A DNA stretch of 64,000 bases from Malurus cyaneus samueli (taxonomy: Eukaryota > Chordata > Aves > Passeriformes > Maluridae). Within the stretch, counting starts at the first letter, position 1, and each line of letters opens with the position of its first letter. Location of the stretch: contig CM019217.1 in the NCBI GenBank assembly GCA_009741485.1, positions 34,985,157 through 35,049,156 on the forward strand. The letters are read 5' to 3'. Positions 49,124-61,925 of the stretch are shown here, piece after piece. Below the pieces are notes generated by a model. That model was not told the origin of the DNA and ran no database searches. It saw only the letters and a program-made list of their open reading frames with translations. Position numbers and translations under genes: made by a program.

Positions 49124-51629
49124 GAAAACAGCGCCTGAGATTTTAGAAGGGAAAAGAATTTTTAACAAATGACAATCAAATTTGTTATAAATCACACTAA
49201 TGAGCATAACACAAAAATTATATTAGACAAATCAAATATGGGCTAAAATATGTCATTTTTCAAATGCAACATTAATGAAATTTTATGGCTAGAACTTCCA
49301 ACTTTTGCTAAATGTTTAAAGTACCCTTACAACAAGAGGTCATTTTGATTTCAGCTGGATAATCAAGCAGAAATAACCTTTAAGCATTCTCTCATAATAG
49401 TATGCAGGCCTAGTAACTCAGAAATGCTATTTTCTCGCTGAAATGTATTCAATTTCCTGAAATGCTGCTCTTCTCTTATTCGTTTTACTTCTGGTTTTTT
49501 TTTTTTTTTTTAACAATTTAGAATCATCAGTTTGTTTTTTCTACAATTAGTTTCTCATTTGCAGAACAAAAGTGGTTGTCCATACTCTGCCCATTGTGCC
49601 ATTTCTGCCCATTACTAAGAAATGAAAAATGAAGATAAATTATCTCCATTTCAGAATGTCTTGAGTTTTAAGAGTTTAGCTTCTTTTTGTTAGGAAGTTA
49701 ACTTTTGATCATTAATTATTAACAAAATTCTGTAAATGTCCTACAAATTATAAATGTGCTCAATAAACTTTTACAGGTAATTTAGGAGAAAAGGTGAACT
49801 TCCCTTTATGAGAATAAAACTTTGGGAGATCACTTGTACCCTCTATTAGCCAGGGAGTAGAAAGTGATCTAAATCAGAGTACCAATAAATGAGGATTTTC
49901 AATCATATTTTTACTAAAAAGCACATTCAAAGTTTATGACAAGTAAGATTGCTTAGCATATCAGGATACTGTTTACCCTTAATACATTCATGGAGGCTAC
50001 TTGAAGGACACTCTGAGTGCATGGACCTGTATACATAATACAGTTTTTTATTGTTGACAAGAGTCCAGAGCCCGGTGAGTATTTTTACAGTACATTATTT
50101 TTTAGAACCAATAAATTACTCGTCTGAACTATCCAAGTATAAACATGATGACTTTTTTCAGGCTTGACTATAATACTATTACAATGAATTATGGATTTTA
50201 GTGGTTATCTGGTTTTGATGTGGTACCATAAATCATGATCATTTATGATTGGTTCTGAACTTCATATAAGTTTTTTTCATATATTCTATCCTACACTTGT
50301 AAGATTCCTCAGAGTTATACTTTTAAAGATGTCAGACAATTTCAAGATAGCATTAGACTGATTTAAAGTTCTTTTAATAAATTTAAACATATTTTCAGAC
50401 CCCCTTTCTAGTCCATATATAATTAAAGAAGCTTCACAAATGGAGTGAACTCAAAAATCCTAATTTTTTATTCAAGGACAGAAGACAGATATTTGAAAAG
50501 ATAGGAATTTTAAAAAGAAAAAAAGAAAGCCAGTATGCTCTAGTTACACAGACTAAATTGGCAGCTACTAGCAGATGATTGATCTATCAGCAGCCTCCAG
50601 ATTAAAAAATAAATAAATAAAAGAGCAAAACAAAAATGACATCTTTAGGCCCATATGTGAAATATGTGAATGCAGTTATAGTCCATACCACAAACATAGC
50701 CCAGAGGAAAAAAAGAGAAATCTTCTTAATCTCACCTTCTTTAAGACAATCTGTCGTGTTTTCTGTATCCTCTATGTTACCCAGAAACGGCATTACTGCA
50801 TTAGGAGTTCAGCCAGTTCCTCAATGGAACTATGATTTTACCCTAACTTCCTTTTACTGTGATCAATTATACTCTTATTCTATTATCTAACCCTGAATTT
50901 CTATTTTTTTTTTCTCCTGACCATATCTATTACTTCTGCCTAGCAGGATGTAGCTTTCTTTGCTTTCATTTCTTCTTGAATTCCCTACGTTCTCCTGTAT
51001 TATACTGCCATTGTTACATATTATGCATTACTACTGGACTAGACACTTACCCCTCCAGAACACTGAAGTTAGATATAAGGGATATATGTGGTTACTACAT
51101 GATGAAAGAATTATTTTTTTTAAATATCACTTAAGTATTTATAATAAAAAGAATTTTAAAAATTAAGTTTTTTAAGGACTAAGAACTAAAAGAAAATAAT
51201 TGATTTTTCACACTCCCAGATTGACCAAATTCCTACACGTATTTGAAGATCTGTAGGACACATGGGACACAGGAGTGACTCCAGTCCCAAGGAGAGCCTT
51301 TATGCAGGCACAAAACAAAACAGTTTTCTCCTTGTCTGTCATCTCAGAATTTGCAATAAAAATCACTTTTTTTTTCAGAACCAGTAGTATCCATCTCAGA
51401 TGTTTTATGTCCTTCTTGTCAGAGTACCAGGTAACTGAGTCAACACCATAGTCTTGTTGTAAGCATCTTTGTTCAACACAGGTAATTGCCCTGAGCACAG
51501 ATTCAGCAGTTTCTCAGTTACACTTTATCCCTGCTTTACTTCTATCCATGGAAACATGCTACCTACAAGTTCTGCAAAATAAAATTTTTCACGTGAGAAA
51601 AAATGGGCCTTTTCTCCTTTGCCTTCATT
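49124..51629. other. AT-rich non-coding DNA
   Basis: No gene is recognised. Frames near 50602-51166 overlap in several registers and look like chance. Confidence 0.6.
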
Positions 51630-52572
51630 CCTCAGTGTTCTCCTGAAGAAACTTGCTCTTCATAGCTCAGAGAAGTGCACTGTTTTCTGGGTTAGAAACT
51701 TGCTGGATGGCTGGACCCAGAGAGTAGTGGTAAAAGGAGTTACATCCAGCTGGCAGACAGTCGTGAGTGGTGTTCCTCAGGACTCGGTGTTGGGGCCAGT
51801 CCTGCTTAATATCTTTATCAATGATCTGGATGAAGGGATCAAGTGCACCCTCAGAAAGTTCACAGATTGCACCAAGCCAGGTGGGATCTGTTTGAGGGCT
51901 TCAGGGTCCAGAGGCATCTGGACAGGCTGGACCAATGGGCCAAGACCAATTGTGTAAGATTCAATAAGACCAACTGCAGGGTCCTGCACTTGGATTAAAA
52001 CAACCCCATGCAATTCTACAGACTTGGGGATGAGTGGCTTGAAGCTGTCCAGAGAAAAAGGACCTGGAAGCATAGGTCAAAAGCACCTGAACATGAGTGC
52101 ACCTCAAAAATGTGTTTATTTTTGGGCCAATTACTACATGAAAGACATTGAAGTGCTGGAGATGTCCAGAGAAGGGCAATGCAGCTGGTGAAAGGTCTAG
52201 AGATTAAGTGCTGTGAGGAGCAGCTGAGGGAGTTGGGGTTGTTTAGCTGAGAGAAAAGGTGGCTTGGGGGAGATGTTATTGGTCCCTGTAACTACTTGAT
52301 TGAAGGTTGTAGTGGTGGGGGGATCAGTCTTTTTCCTTAAGTAACAAGTTATAGGACAAGAGAAATGGCCTCAAGTTGATCCAGGGATTCAGATAGTGGA
52401 AAAGTCACCATAGTTGAAAGTATCTAAAGTATGTGTAGATGTACTCTTGGGGACATAGTTTAGTTCAAAGGCAACATATGAAAAGTACCAGCACAAGTGT
52501 TTTGTTAATAGCCAGACTCAGTGACCTAAGAGGTCTTTTTCAACCTTGGTGATTCTATGAGTCTGTGATTCC
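51630..52572 (+). mobile_element. CR1 LINE with RT C-terminal region and 3' tail
   Basis: The frame 51619-51957 encodes the later part of the CR1 reverse transcriptase: TVFWVRNLLDGW, then VSGVPQDSVLGPVLLNIFIN. At the catalytic A/YADD box the copy reads F-T-D-C-T-K (codons at 51859-51876), so the second aspartate is replaced by cysteine and the enzyme would be inactive. After a short internal deletion the 3' region continues (GGGAGTTGGGGTTG, TAAGAGGTCTTTTTCAACC). It ends in the CR1 tail GATTCTATGAGTCTGTGATT (52551-52570). A 27-bp extra segment at 52470-52496 is not expected in CR1. Its start overlaps in CR1 coordinates with the 48190 copy, so it is a separate insertion. Confidence 0.9.
52470..52496 (+). 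repeat. 27-bp direct repeat, copy 1 (inside CR1)
   Basis: This copy, starting GGCAACATATG and ending CCAGCACAA, is identical to 53354-53380. It interrupts CR1 text between TTTAGTT and GTTAATAGCC. Confidence 0.9.
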
Positions 52573-53353
52573 TAACTCAGTGAATCTAAGCTTCTTTCAC
52601 ATCTCCTTAATATGACTACCCTAATAATTAGAGTCAGGTTTAACACTACAGAAAATGTATAGGTTGTAGATATGCCTGGATTCTACATCAAAGACAGAGG
52701 AGAGAAATATAAATCTCCTAAACGCTTCAAGTACACATACAGTTTTTTTTTTCCACTACTACTAAGTTTGGTTCAAAAATTGTGTGTTGATATCATTCTG
52801 ATTTTTTAATGATACAGTGATTTAAAGTTGTATTTAATGTATTGTTTCACAGCAGCAGAAGTACCAATCACAGTTCTCACCCCTCTTTAGTCCTCCTATC
52901 CAATTATTCACTAACCACTATTAAAAAAAGGGTATATTCATTAAAGAAGTTCAAGAAAAATCCTCAAGAAAAATCAGAAATTGCTTAAAAGATCTGAGAG
53001 ATCCAGCTAGGTCAGAAATAGACGCTGAACAGCAAATGCCTGTTCTCCTTAGTTACACCTTAGCTCCTATTCTTTAATATTCCCTCATATAATAGGAATG
53101 CTCCTCTATATTATCTCTTAACTTAGTTTCCCTTACTTTGTAAGGCAGTGACACTGCTTGACAACATCCCCCCTGAAACCAAGCAAAGGATGACTCTTAC
53201 AAGCACAGAGCAGAACAACATCAGTCCTGCTGTGCACCATTCCCAGCTGGGAGTCAGAAAGTGTGAGGAAAATAAGCGTGTGCAGAGCCCACACCCCTTT
53301 GTGCTGTAATGTAGCAATTTAAAACAAGATTTTCTTCCTCGAGCCCATTTCCT

Positions 53354-53380
53354 GGCAACATATGAAAAGTACCAGCACAA
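53354..53380 (+). repeat. 27-bp direct repeat, copy 2 (unique DNA)
   Basis: Identical to 52470-52496 and lying 884 bp downstream in DNA that is not recognisably repetitive. This is the likelier source copy. Confidence 0.9.
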
Positions 53381-56300
53381 TTAAGCCCATTCTGTATTCT
53401 GACACATTCCACTGCTAAATGCTTAGCATAAAACCACCAAGAAAACAAAACACACTGGAAGGAAAACTCACCCAGGCAGACCCCAATCTCAACAGAAAAA
53501 TCAGTCAATATGACCATGGCTTCCAACCTGCAACTGATGCCTGACTGCAGTGTTTGTTATGTTAAACCATCTGGCTGCAGGGAACAATCTCTTCTGAGAG
53601 ATAGCGCAGGCTGAGAGCTTCTACTTCCTAGTCAGCCTGGTGTTTGCTCCTTCCCAGCTGGAGCACAAGACTCGCCAGAGACCCAGCTGCTACATATCAG
53701 ACACAGGCGAAGAAGCCAAGTCAAACACTCAGTGGGAGTGGATGAATCTACTGTAATTATTGGCAAACTACTCAGCCTTTCACCTGTGCAGCCTTGAGGT
53801 CTGTCACCAGTTCAACACTCCTAGGCTCAAGCCTGAGGAATTTATTATTTCTTTTAAGGTTATAAGTGCCTGAAGAGTTATTGAACAGTTTAGCTGTGGT
53901 TAAGATTATTCTATTATATATACTCTTACAGAACTTGCAAAACCTAATTTTACTAGCTTAAGTGGAACCGAGATGCACTATTCTTTAAATGATAGTCCGT
54001 CATAGTGTTTCCTTAATGTGACTTATTCTGTCTCTATCAGTTTTAAGTCTCCAGGATTTAACTCTGCAGTGTCAGGCAGATGTATCAGGTAGATAATTAG
54101 AAATCTTTGCGATACCTATAAAGCATAACATACCCTTTTTTATTCTCTTCATGATGCCATCAGACTTATTGCAATTTCTTGTAGTAAACTGATGGGTTTG
54201 CAAAGAATTAACTTCCCAAAAATCTGAATCTAGAAAGGTGCTTGTCTTCCAAATTTAATTTAAAAAATCCTGTAAAACTCTTTACAGGGCCCCTGTTTCT
54301 TCATCCATAAACAATAAACACTGCAACCATTTCCCCAAAGTAGGACTCAAGCATGTGACTTTCTTTGTCTCATTATATCATTAGATTAAACATGTAAAGC
54401 TGACAATAATCTACTGTCAATAATTTCTTAGAAAGCAGAGATTTTATATTATGGTTTGTACTACCAGGACCTCCATTCCCCAGCCTGAGCCTTCCTGATG
54501 TTTATTGCCAAATAGACAACATCTGTACCTCTAAAAGACTGCAACATATATTGATATCAAAAATTGCTTGCAGCTCACATCTGAGATCCAGTAGGGGTTA
54601 AGAAAAGAGATAAAAGATTTTTTTTTTCATACTGTTGTCACTTGCAAAATATAACACATGTAAATAATTATATTCCCTTTGGAAGAAAACATATAGATTA
54701 TTTCAAGTTTTGGCAGCTACTACAATAACTCAAATGAGAGTTTAGTAGTAGAAAAACTCACAATTGTGAGCTCTCACTTAACACAGTCCTAAAAGATGTT
54801 TGCTACCTACTGAGTAAACACATATAATGAGATTTGTATGGTATGTACCTTTTGAATGCTGCTCTGAATTTTGTTCTTGTTTACTAGCAGGTAGCCTAAG
54901 GAACATGAGTATGCCAAATCTACTTCATCTCCAGTTGCTGGATGCCTTTACCAACTTTTCTTTTACTCTGGCTGGAAATCTTTAAAAAAAAAAATAATCA
55001 ACATCTCAATCCCACGTGAAGGTATAGAACACATCATGATGATTATATAGTTATGACACACATGCAAACAAATCAAATAATCCATGATTAAATGCATAGC
55101 TGGGTCAACATATCTTAAGGTCAGTAGGCACCCTCTATGATACCAGAGATTCACATTTAGACCCGGGCCAAGATATTATCTCCTTTATGTGCCTGCCAAA
55201 TATAAAGCATGTGTGAAAGGTTATTTTTCCTACCCTTAAAAAAGGGTTGCTCTTGCTTTTGGAAAAATGTCAAAATCTGAATGTACACCTAAGCAGAGAA
55301 ACATCATCATGAGCAAGCATGAGCAAGAACTGGAGCAGCCTTGCCTTCTAAGGTTCTGTTAGATGTCAGTTCAAGTCTATAATGTATGGCCAGGTCTTCA
55401 GTGCGCCAGGATGATTGCACAAATGTATATACTTTCCCAATCATTCATGATGTGGAAGCTCATTTTTTTCAGATTGCTGCTTCAATGTAAGCTCATTTTG
55501 TATGTAGTAAAAAGATTATATCACATATATCCTGGAAATGAAGAGGTAAAAAATATGCAGTATCATATAGATAATAAAATCAACTCTTTTGTGTTGTTTT
55601 TATGTATTTGTGAAAGGCAAGAGTGATACTATTTATATATATTACATATGTATTACATATGTATGAAAGAATTATAGGTGAACAAGCACTAAACAATATT
55701 TCAGAAATGTAGATATAATAAAAAAAAACTTCATTAAACTAGAAGGAGTTTAAAAGATGTTTAAAAACTCAGACATTGATACAAACACACTAATCCCAGT
55801 TTTCAAAATCATGGCCATGAGTCTCTTGGCAAAATCTTTCCAACTCACTAGACCATACCTGTCACCATACAGACAAACAGCTTCTTGATTATATATTCTG
55901 AATTGCTAAAGCTAAGAATAAATACACTATGCTCTTTTCAAACCATTATGCCTGCGTTTCTTTTCAGTTTACACTCATCAGCTCTCCTAGTGGCTTCCAT
56001 GGAAATTAGTTCAAGTAGGCTGAGTAAAGACCAGGCAACAATTTCAGGATAATTAACAGCTCTCAATACTGAATGGCAATGATACATTATGAACAAAAGG
56101 ACATGCTCCTTGTCCCTGAGTCCTTCAGTGACTCATGAAACAAAAAATGTTTTGCAAATGAGCAGAGAACAATGAGCACAAGCAGAGGGACAAACATAAA
56201 AGTATTGTATCAGAAAACTAAGGACACTGCAGCATGTCAGCAGCACAGCAAGTGAAGTTATGGTAATTCTGCTTATTTTCTGTCACTGATATCATGCTCT

Positions 56301-59300
56301 ATCAGAACAGGATTTTGTCTTCAAGCTATTCTTCATAAGCAGAAAACATTTCAAGAACTTTGGTGTTATCTTTATGCCAACAACAGACCAAATACTAGAG
56401 ATACTGGAGACAGAGGGTTCAATTCTCAGGGGTCAAGTTTTGTTCCTGTCTTTAACACTTTGCACCCATCTTCATACAGGAAAAAAAAACAAAAAAAACC
56501 GTAATGGCTTCTAAATTTCCAACCATTTTTGTTCAGGAAAAAAAGCATTTTAAAAAACTCCTCATGAAATAAGTAAAAAAATATGATCGTGCATTAGGTC
56601 TTAGTCATTTACCAGATTTTTTTTTAAGTTGTCCTTTACCTCCATACCAGGAATCCACTGTGTGCTACAAACCATCTATTTTAGTTGACAGCTGTTATAG
56701 TTGGTAAAACTTGCTTGTGATTCATTATTCATTTTCTTAAACATACTCAGAGAAAATTCAAATGAAGCTCAAAGATTCATCTGAATGGCTGCTAAAACGA
56801 CATTTCACAGTGTGTTGAATGGGAGTGTGTTGAACATGTTTAGATTAATTGGATCCTGGGCTATTATAATGCTCTTAAAAAAAATTCTAAGAATATCTTA
56901 TGCTAGATTGTCATCCATCATCATTACATTCAGAGGAAAAGTTAAAGGCCAAAGTATGACAGATCAAACTGGTTTGCTGCAATATCTGACCACAAAGGAC
57001 TGGGAAAATATTCTAGAACCCCAAGTTGTCAGAAGCATGCTTTATAAATCAGAATAAGTAAGTGATGGGGAAGGAAGAAACTCCTATGAAACAAAACAGG
57101 TTTTCTATATTTAGTGTTTACAGTGTAAAGTGATGTGAAAAAGTTAATGTAATTGTTTTGCCAGTTTTGTCTTTTTCAAAGATTTTCTGTGTATGAATAT
57201 CTAGCTTTAGCCAGTGGCTTACTCTCTGTAAGAGTATCATGTATGTACAGAGTGGTATCTCATGTTTCTGCCAATGGAAGCCTCTAGAGAAATACAAATT
57301 CTATTCATTTTCACATGTTTATCATGCTTAAAGGATAAGAATTTTTAAATATTTTTGAAAGATTGCAGACATTTTTTTAACATTCATAGGTTTATAACAT
57401 GTTCAATAATTTCTACAATACCCAGGATAGTCTCTGTGTGTGCTCTCCAAACACATGTCTGGCCTCACTTATAAAGTTATATCTTCTGCCATCATAAATA
57501 TGGATGAGCATATGACTCAGTTCAATCTTTGAACAAATGTCTTCATTATTACTTCCTGCATCTGTGGATGAATCACGGCCCTCACTCTTCCTTTGCATTG
57601 GACAATGAAAACTGGGAATAGCATTTATTGTGGTTAATGGTCTAGGAATAAGGAAAGACTTAAATTTTGCAGAATCATGGATTTGGAATTAGCTGGATTG
57701 TTACCTTGAACAGGGAAAGGAAACATGAGAATGCTTGCAATGGCAGTCTGGAGGTTCCAGCATAAGAAATCACAGTGTGCATTTCATGCAGATTTCTATG
57801 TCTAGGTAACTTTAATAGTATTATCAGATACATGTAACAAAATGGCAATAATAAATAATATCATATTTGTCTTTTTTAATGTCTTTGGCATGGCACTGTA
57901 TGACTCAAGAAGACAAATTCTTCTTCAGCTACTTCAGTAACTTCATACTTGAAATTGTTTTTATTTTACAAATTACTTTGGAAATATTCCAATCTGAAAG
58001 TTTTATGGGCAGATTGGGTTTGGTCCAGTCAACTTCTTCCAAAGTTTGATCTGCTACAGCAGATTTTTCAGAACTCTATGAACCCAATCTTTATCAAGTT
58101 GTTATCCAACAATAAATATATGAGTATTTGTGTATGTAATTGTACATGCTTATCTATAATTGTATTTCTCTTATAAGCACAAGTCATCAGAACAGTTAAA
58201 ATGTTTCTAAATACTTCAGAGAGAATGGTGCTCTTTGTGTATTGGAAATCTATTCCATGTGATTCCCTTAGTGCTACTCACTCCCTGCTTCCTCTTAGGT
58301 ATTTGTCCTCTGCCTATAGAACAAGAAAAATATTTTAGCTGAATTTAAAATGCATCTGTTGGCTGATAATCTCAATTCCCAGATATACATGGCCTAAAGA
58401 AGCATTATTGGGTGAATACCTGTGCTGTCAAGACCAGTTCTATACTGCTTTAGATTCCATCTTTCAGATTTAAAAATCTATGATTCACATGAATTAATGA
58501 ATAAACCAGCTTTGAATTACTTTGCAAATCATTCTGTTTATAATCAATTGGACGTTCAGAGTACAGAGCAACTCTGCTAAACCCAGCTCTCCAAGATCAA
58601 TATATTACTGTTAATCAGCCCTGGATCATACACTCTAGAGGATGGAACATATTTCAAGTAGCATAAGGTCTGTCAGGTAATGATGAAATTGTAGGTGGAT
58701 AACAGTAACTAGGTATTTTGGAACAAATTTTTTATTTATATTTTTTGAAAGGTGCATAGAGACATTAATGTGCACTATCTATGGGTTATGGCAATACCTG
58801 TTCCATTATAAAAAAATGGGGTTTTTTGCCAATCACCACTAATGTCATATGCAAAAATTCATTGTCTATCTTCAGACAACTGAATTATGAACATACCTGA
58901 ATTTCATTAGTCATAACAAGATCATTTAATAATCATAAACTAGCCATAATTATTTCTAAATAATTTTTGTTTGATGAAAAATTACTTAAGCTGACATATA
59001 TGAGCCCTTTGCACGCAGTACTTTCAATAATAATGAAACAAAATCCTTAGATTTTGAGAAAGACTTAACAGTTATTTCAGAAATTACGTTTCCTTGTACT
59101 GAAAATGTTATCAAAAACAAATTGTCAGTAAAGTCATAGGTATTAAGAATCTCAAGCAGACATTTACAGAAAATTACTTGTGATTTTTTCCAGAAAAAAA
59201 AAGAAGTATTTGAGAGAGGAGAATGGAAAACAGAAAAAATCTAGATTCTCTTTGGTCACAGTCTATGTTTAAACACTATCCCTCACATAAGGACAATCAT

Positions 59301-60291
59301 TAAAGGCACATCATTAACAACATTTTTGATATTACATTATATTATGCTACATTACATTTCCTTATGGTATGTTATGTGCTTACCATGCCTCATAGAGCAG
59401 CATTAATTTGTTAAGCTTGACACAAAAGCATAACCTTTAAGAGAAAGGAGCTATCAAAAGATACATATGTTTTGTTGGCATATCTATACTTCCTAATGGA
59501 AAGTATATAAGTGTTTATTAATATAAAGAGCTGTAGCAATGTAAAAATCTATTACAAAGAGAGCTACTAGCCAAACAAGTAAGTCAGCAATCAAAAACAT
59601 CTAGACATGCTGGAGTGCAACTCTGATGAATTCTGGAACTAGATAGGAAAATGTATAGGTAGATAATGTCAGTTTAGAAATTAAATTGCCTGAAAAACTT
59701 CTGGAAGGTCTCTAATGAGTGAGAAAGTATTGCATTCTTTTTGATTTAATTCAAGCAAGCAGAAGTAGCTATCTGTAAGTGTTTATAGAGAATATTATTA
59801 CTATTTGCTCTGGAGACAGACTAAAAGTACAAGGATCAATGCTGTATTGATGTATTCAAATGATGTCTAGTAGGGTAGTACCCTTTCTTTCAGTGGCAAT
59901 GTAATTATTTGCTCCTGTTGAGAATAGTATTTCTTTTAATTTTACCATGCAACTTGGTCTAAGCATGAGATTATAAATCTGGTTGCATGCAATTTAGGAC
60001 ATTCTCATGTCTTTCATAAATGCAGAGAAGGAATAGTTTAGCTTAGGTAGAAGCCTTCAGAGGGAGTTGATTTGGGGCAGGTAAATGACTTTTCCTGTTA
60101 CTGAGAATTTCTGGAATTAAAAAGAAATCCTCTAAAATTCAAAGTGAATAATGGTAAAATTAAGGACACCTTTCCATAAAATGCTCTCTTAATTAATTTG
60201 AATTTCAATGTATGAATTCTGGACAGTTACCACAAAATATACAACAAAATAAAAATCTGAAAATATTAATTTGTCTCTAGGTTCTGTGCTT

Positions 60292-60316
60292 TTAAAATAC
60301 TTTTAAAGTATTTTAA
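60292..60316. repeat. Perfect inverted repeat, 12-bp arms
   Basis: TTAAAATACTTT and AAAGTATTTTAA are exact reverse complements around one T. It is AT-only apart from one C/G pair, so chance or slippage is a fair explanation. Confidence 0.85.
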
Positions 60317-60530
60317 TTTACTTTTTATTCTATTTACTTTGAACTTATGCTTAAATCACTAATAATAGAAGTAAAAAATAATGGTAACTGGGAAATCAGA
60401 ATGGATTGAAGATTGAAAAGTTCCTGGTCAAATGTTAGTCCAGATGGTGATTTATCTGTTTCTCTTTCCCAAATTGTTAATTCTCTCTCTTTTTCTAAAA
60501 ACACCATTTCCTGACTGAGACCCTTTCTTT

Positions 60531-60705
60531 ATAGACTTGATGAATAGTTAAGTTTGGGAGGGGCTTCTGGACATCATCTGGTCCAAATTCCTTGCACAAA
60601 CCACCCAGAAGCAGCTGCCCAGAACCATGTCCAGATGTTCTCATACAATATCCAGGGATGGAGATTACATGATCTCTTACCCAGTGCCAATGCTCTGTCA
60701 TCGTC
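60531..60705 (-). mobile_element. CR1 LINE 3' part, interrupted by an LTR
   Basis: The plus-strand text GGCTTCTGGACATCATCTGG, AACCATGTCCAGATGTTCTC, CCAGGGATGGAGATTACATG and CCAGTGCCAATGCTCTGTCA is the reverse complement of the CR1 3' region. A decayed tail lies near 60531. The element breaks off at 60705 and resumes at 61636. Confidence 0.85.
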
Positions 60706-61635
60706 TGTTGTGGGTTAAAATTCTTCTCCTTTTGTTCCCTTTCTTTGGGAATTTTTTTCTTTCCTATTTGTTGCTGGGATACACTAATTGCCGGTCATCC
60801 TTTTGATGGCTGGGTGATTAACGAAGACAATGATATATATGCCCCACCCTAACAGTCTGGCCAAGTGCTGGGAGAGAGTGTTTTTGTGTGGTGGGGGGGA
60901 TTTGCAGTTGTTTTCACTGCTTCACTGAGAGGAGGAGGTCTGCTTGCTGGCTGCTAGGGAGAAAGCCTGGCCTGCCTTCTTTTCTGTGGAGACCAGCACT
61001 CCTGCTCATTTGGGTTCCTGCTTGCTGCACCGTGGTTTTTTTTTTTTTTTCTCTCCTGTGCCTTGCTGAGGATTCCAGCTTCAGGGGTGAGCTCTGCTCC
61101 ATCCCGTCTTGCAGCCGCGGATTTCTGCTCGTCTCTTTGCCATCCTGGGTTTCTTGCTGTCCAGAGGAGCACCGAGATCAGCATTTCCGCTGTGAGTTTT
61201 GCAGAGAAACTTTTCTCCATCCACCTCTGCCATTTTGTATCAATCATTGGCGCCGTGGGAGATCTGAGCCAGCCGGGACCTGCGCCACCACATCCCCTGC
61301 AGCCACTGGAGAATCGTCGCACCCACCCTGCCCAGCCAGGAGCCAACAGCGCCCCTGCCGACTGAGACTGTAACTGCACCAAAGGGGAGGCTGTGTCTCT
61401 GTAAGGCTGTCACTGGGATTGGGACTGGGCTGGTTGTTGCTATTGTTATTGTTACTTGTTTCACCTTGTTATATATATTAGTAAAAACTGTTATTCCTTT
61501 TTACCCATATTCTTGCCTGAAAGCCCATGATTTTTTTCAAAGCTACAACAATTTGGAGGGAAGGGGGGTCATATCCACCACTCCAAGGGGGGTCCCTGCT
61601 TTCATTGGCAAACACCTGTCTTTCAAACCAAGACA
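60706..61635 (+). mobile_element. Solo LTR inserted in CR1, 5-bp target duplication
   Basis: Runs from TGTTGTGGGTTAAAATTC to TTTCAAACCAAGACA (TG...CA, 930 bp). Flanking 5-mers TCGTC (60701-60705) and TCCTC (61636-61640) differ at one position and read as a duplicated CR1 target. The ends fit a passerine LTR I remember (GTTACTTGTTTCACCTTGTT, then ACTGTTATTCCTTTTTACCC near its 3' part), giving plus orientation. The size of the duplication suggests ERVL-type (5 bp), but one mismatch leaves this open. Long frames inside it (plus 60888-61373, minus 60954-61382) come from its GC-rich U3/R and are not genes. Confidence 0.85.
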
Positions 61636-61925
61636 TCCTCACAATAAAAAGTGTTTGTTGAAGTTGATTCTGTGTTTCAGTCTGTTCACTGCCTCTGACC
61701 CTGTCACTGAGCACCACTGAAAACAGTCTGGCTCTGTTCTCTGTAAAGCTTCCATTCTGATATTTATATGCATGCATGAGATTCTTCTAAGCTTTTTCTT
61801 CTCCATGATAGAAAGTCCTAATTCTCTTATGGACCAAATACTCCACTAATTTTTTTTTTTAGTGGGATTTCACTGGATTCTGTCTGATATGTCTTTTTCT
61901 TCCACGGAGCCCAGAACTGGTGGAG
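61636..61925 (-). mobile_element. CR1 LINE, 5'-ward part after LTR insertion
   Basis: The plus-strand text TCCTCACAATAAAAAG, TTCTGTGTTTCAGTCTGTTC, TGTCACTGAGCACCACTGAA, AACAGTCTGGCTCTG and a final GAGCCCAGAACTGG continues the CR1 from 60705. Similarity ends at about 61925, the 5' truncation point. Confidence 0.85.

Larger units (their letters stand above)
52573..60530. other. AT-rich non-coding DNA
   Basis: No gene or dispersed repeat is recognised across about 8 kb. The block near 53120-53900 is of more balanced composition and holds copy 2 of the 27-bp repeat. A 12-bp-arm hairpin lies at 60292-60316. Short frames such as 53254-53526 and 56785-57057 have no family resemblance. Confidence 0.6.

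Noticed and set aside
60888..61382. Overlapping frames of 161 (plus) and 142 (minus) codons
   Set aside because: Both lie wholly inside the 930-bp LTR. Its GC-rich U3/R has few stop codons on either strand.
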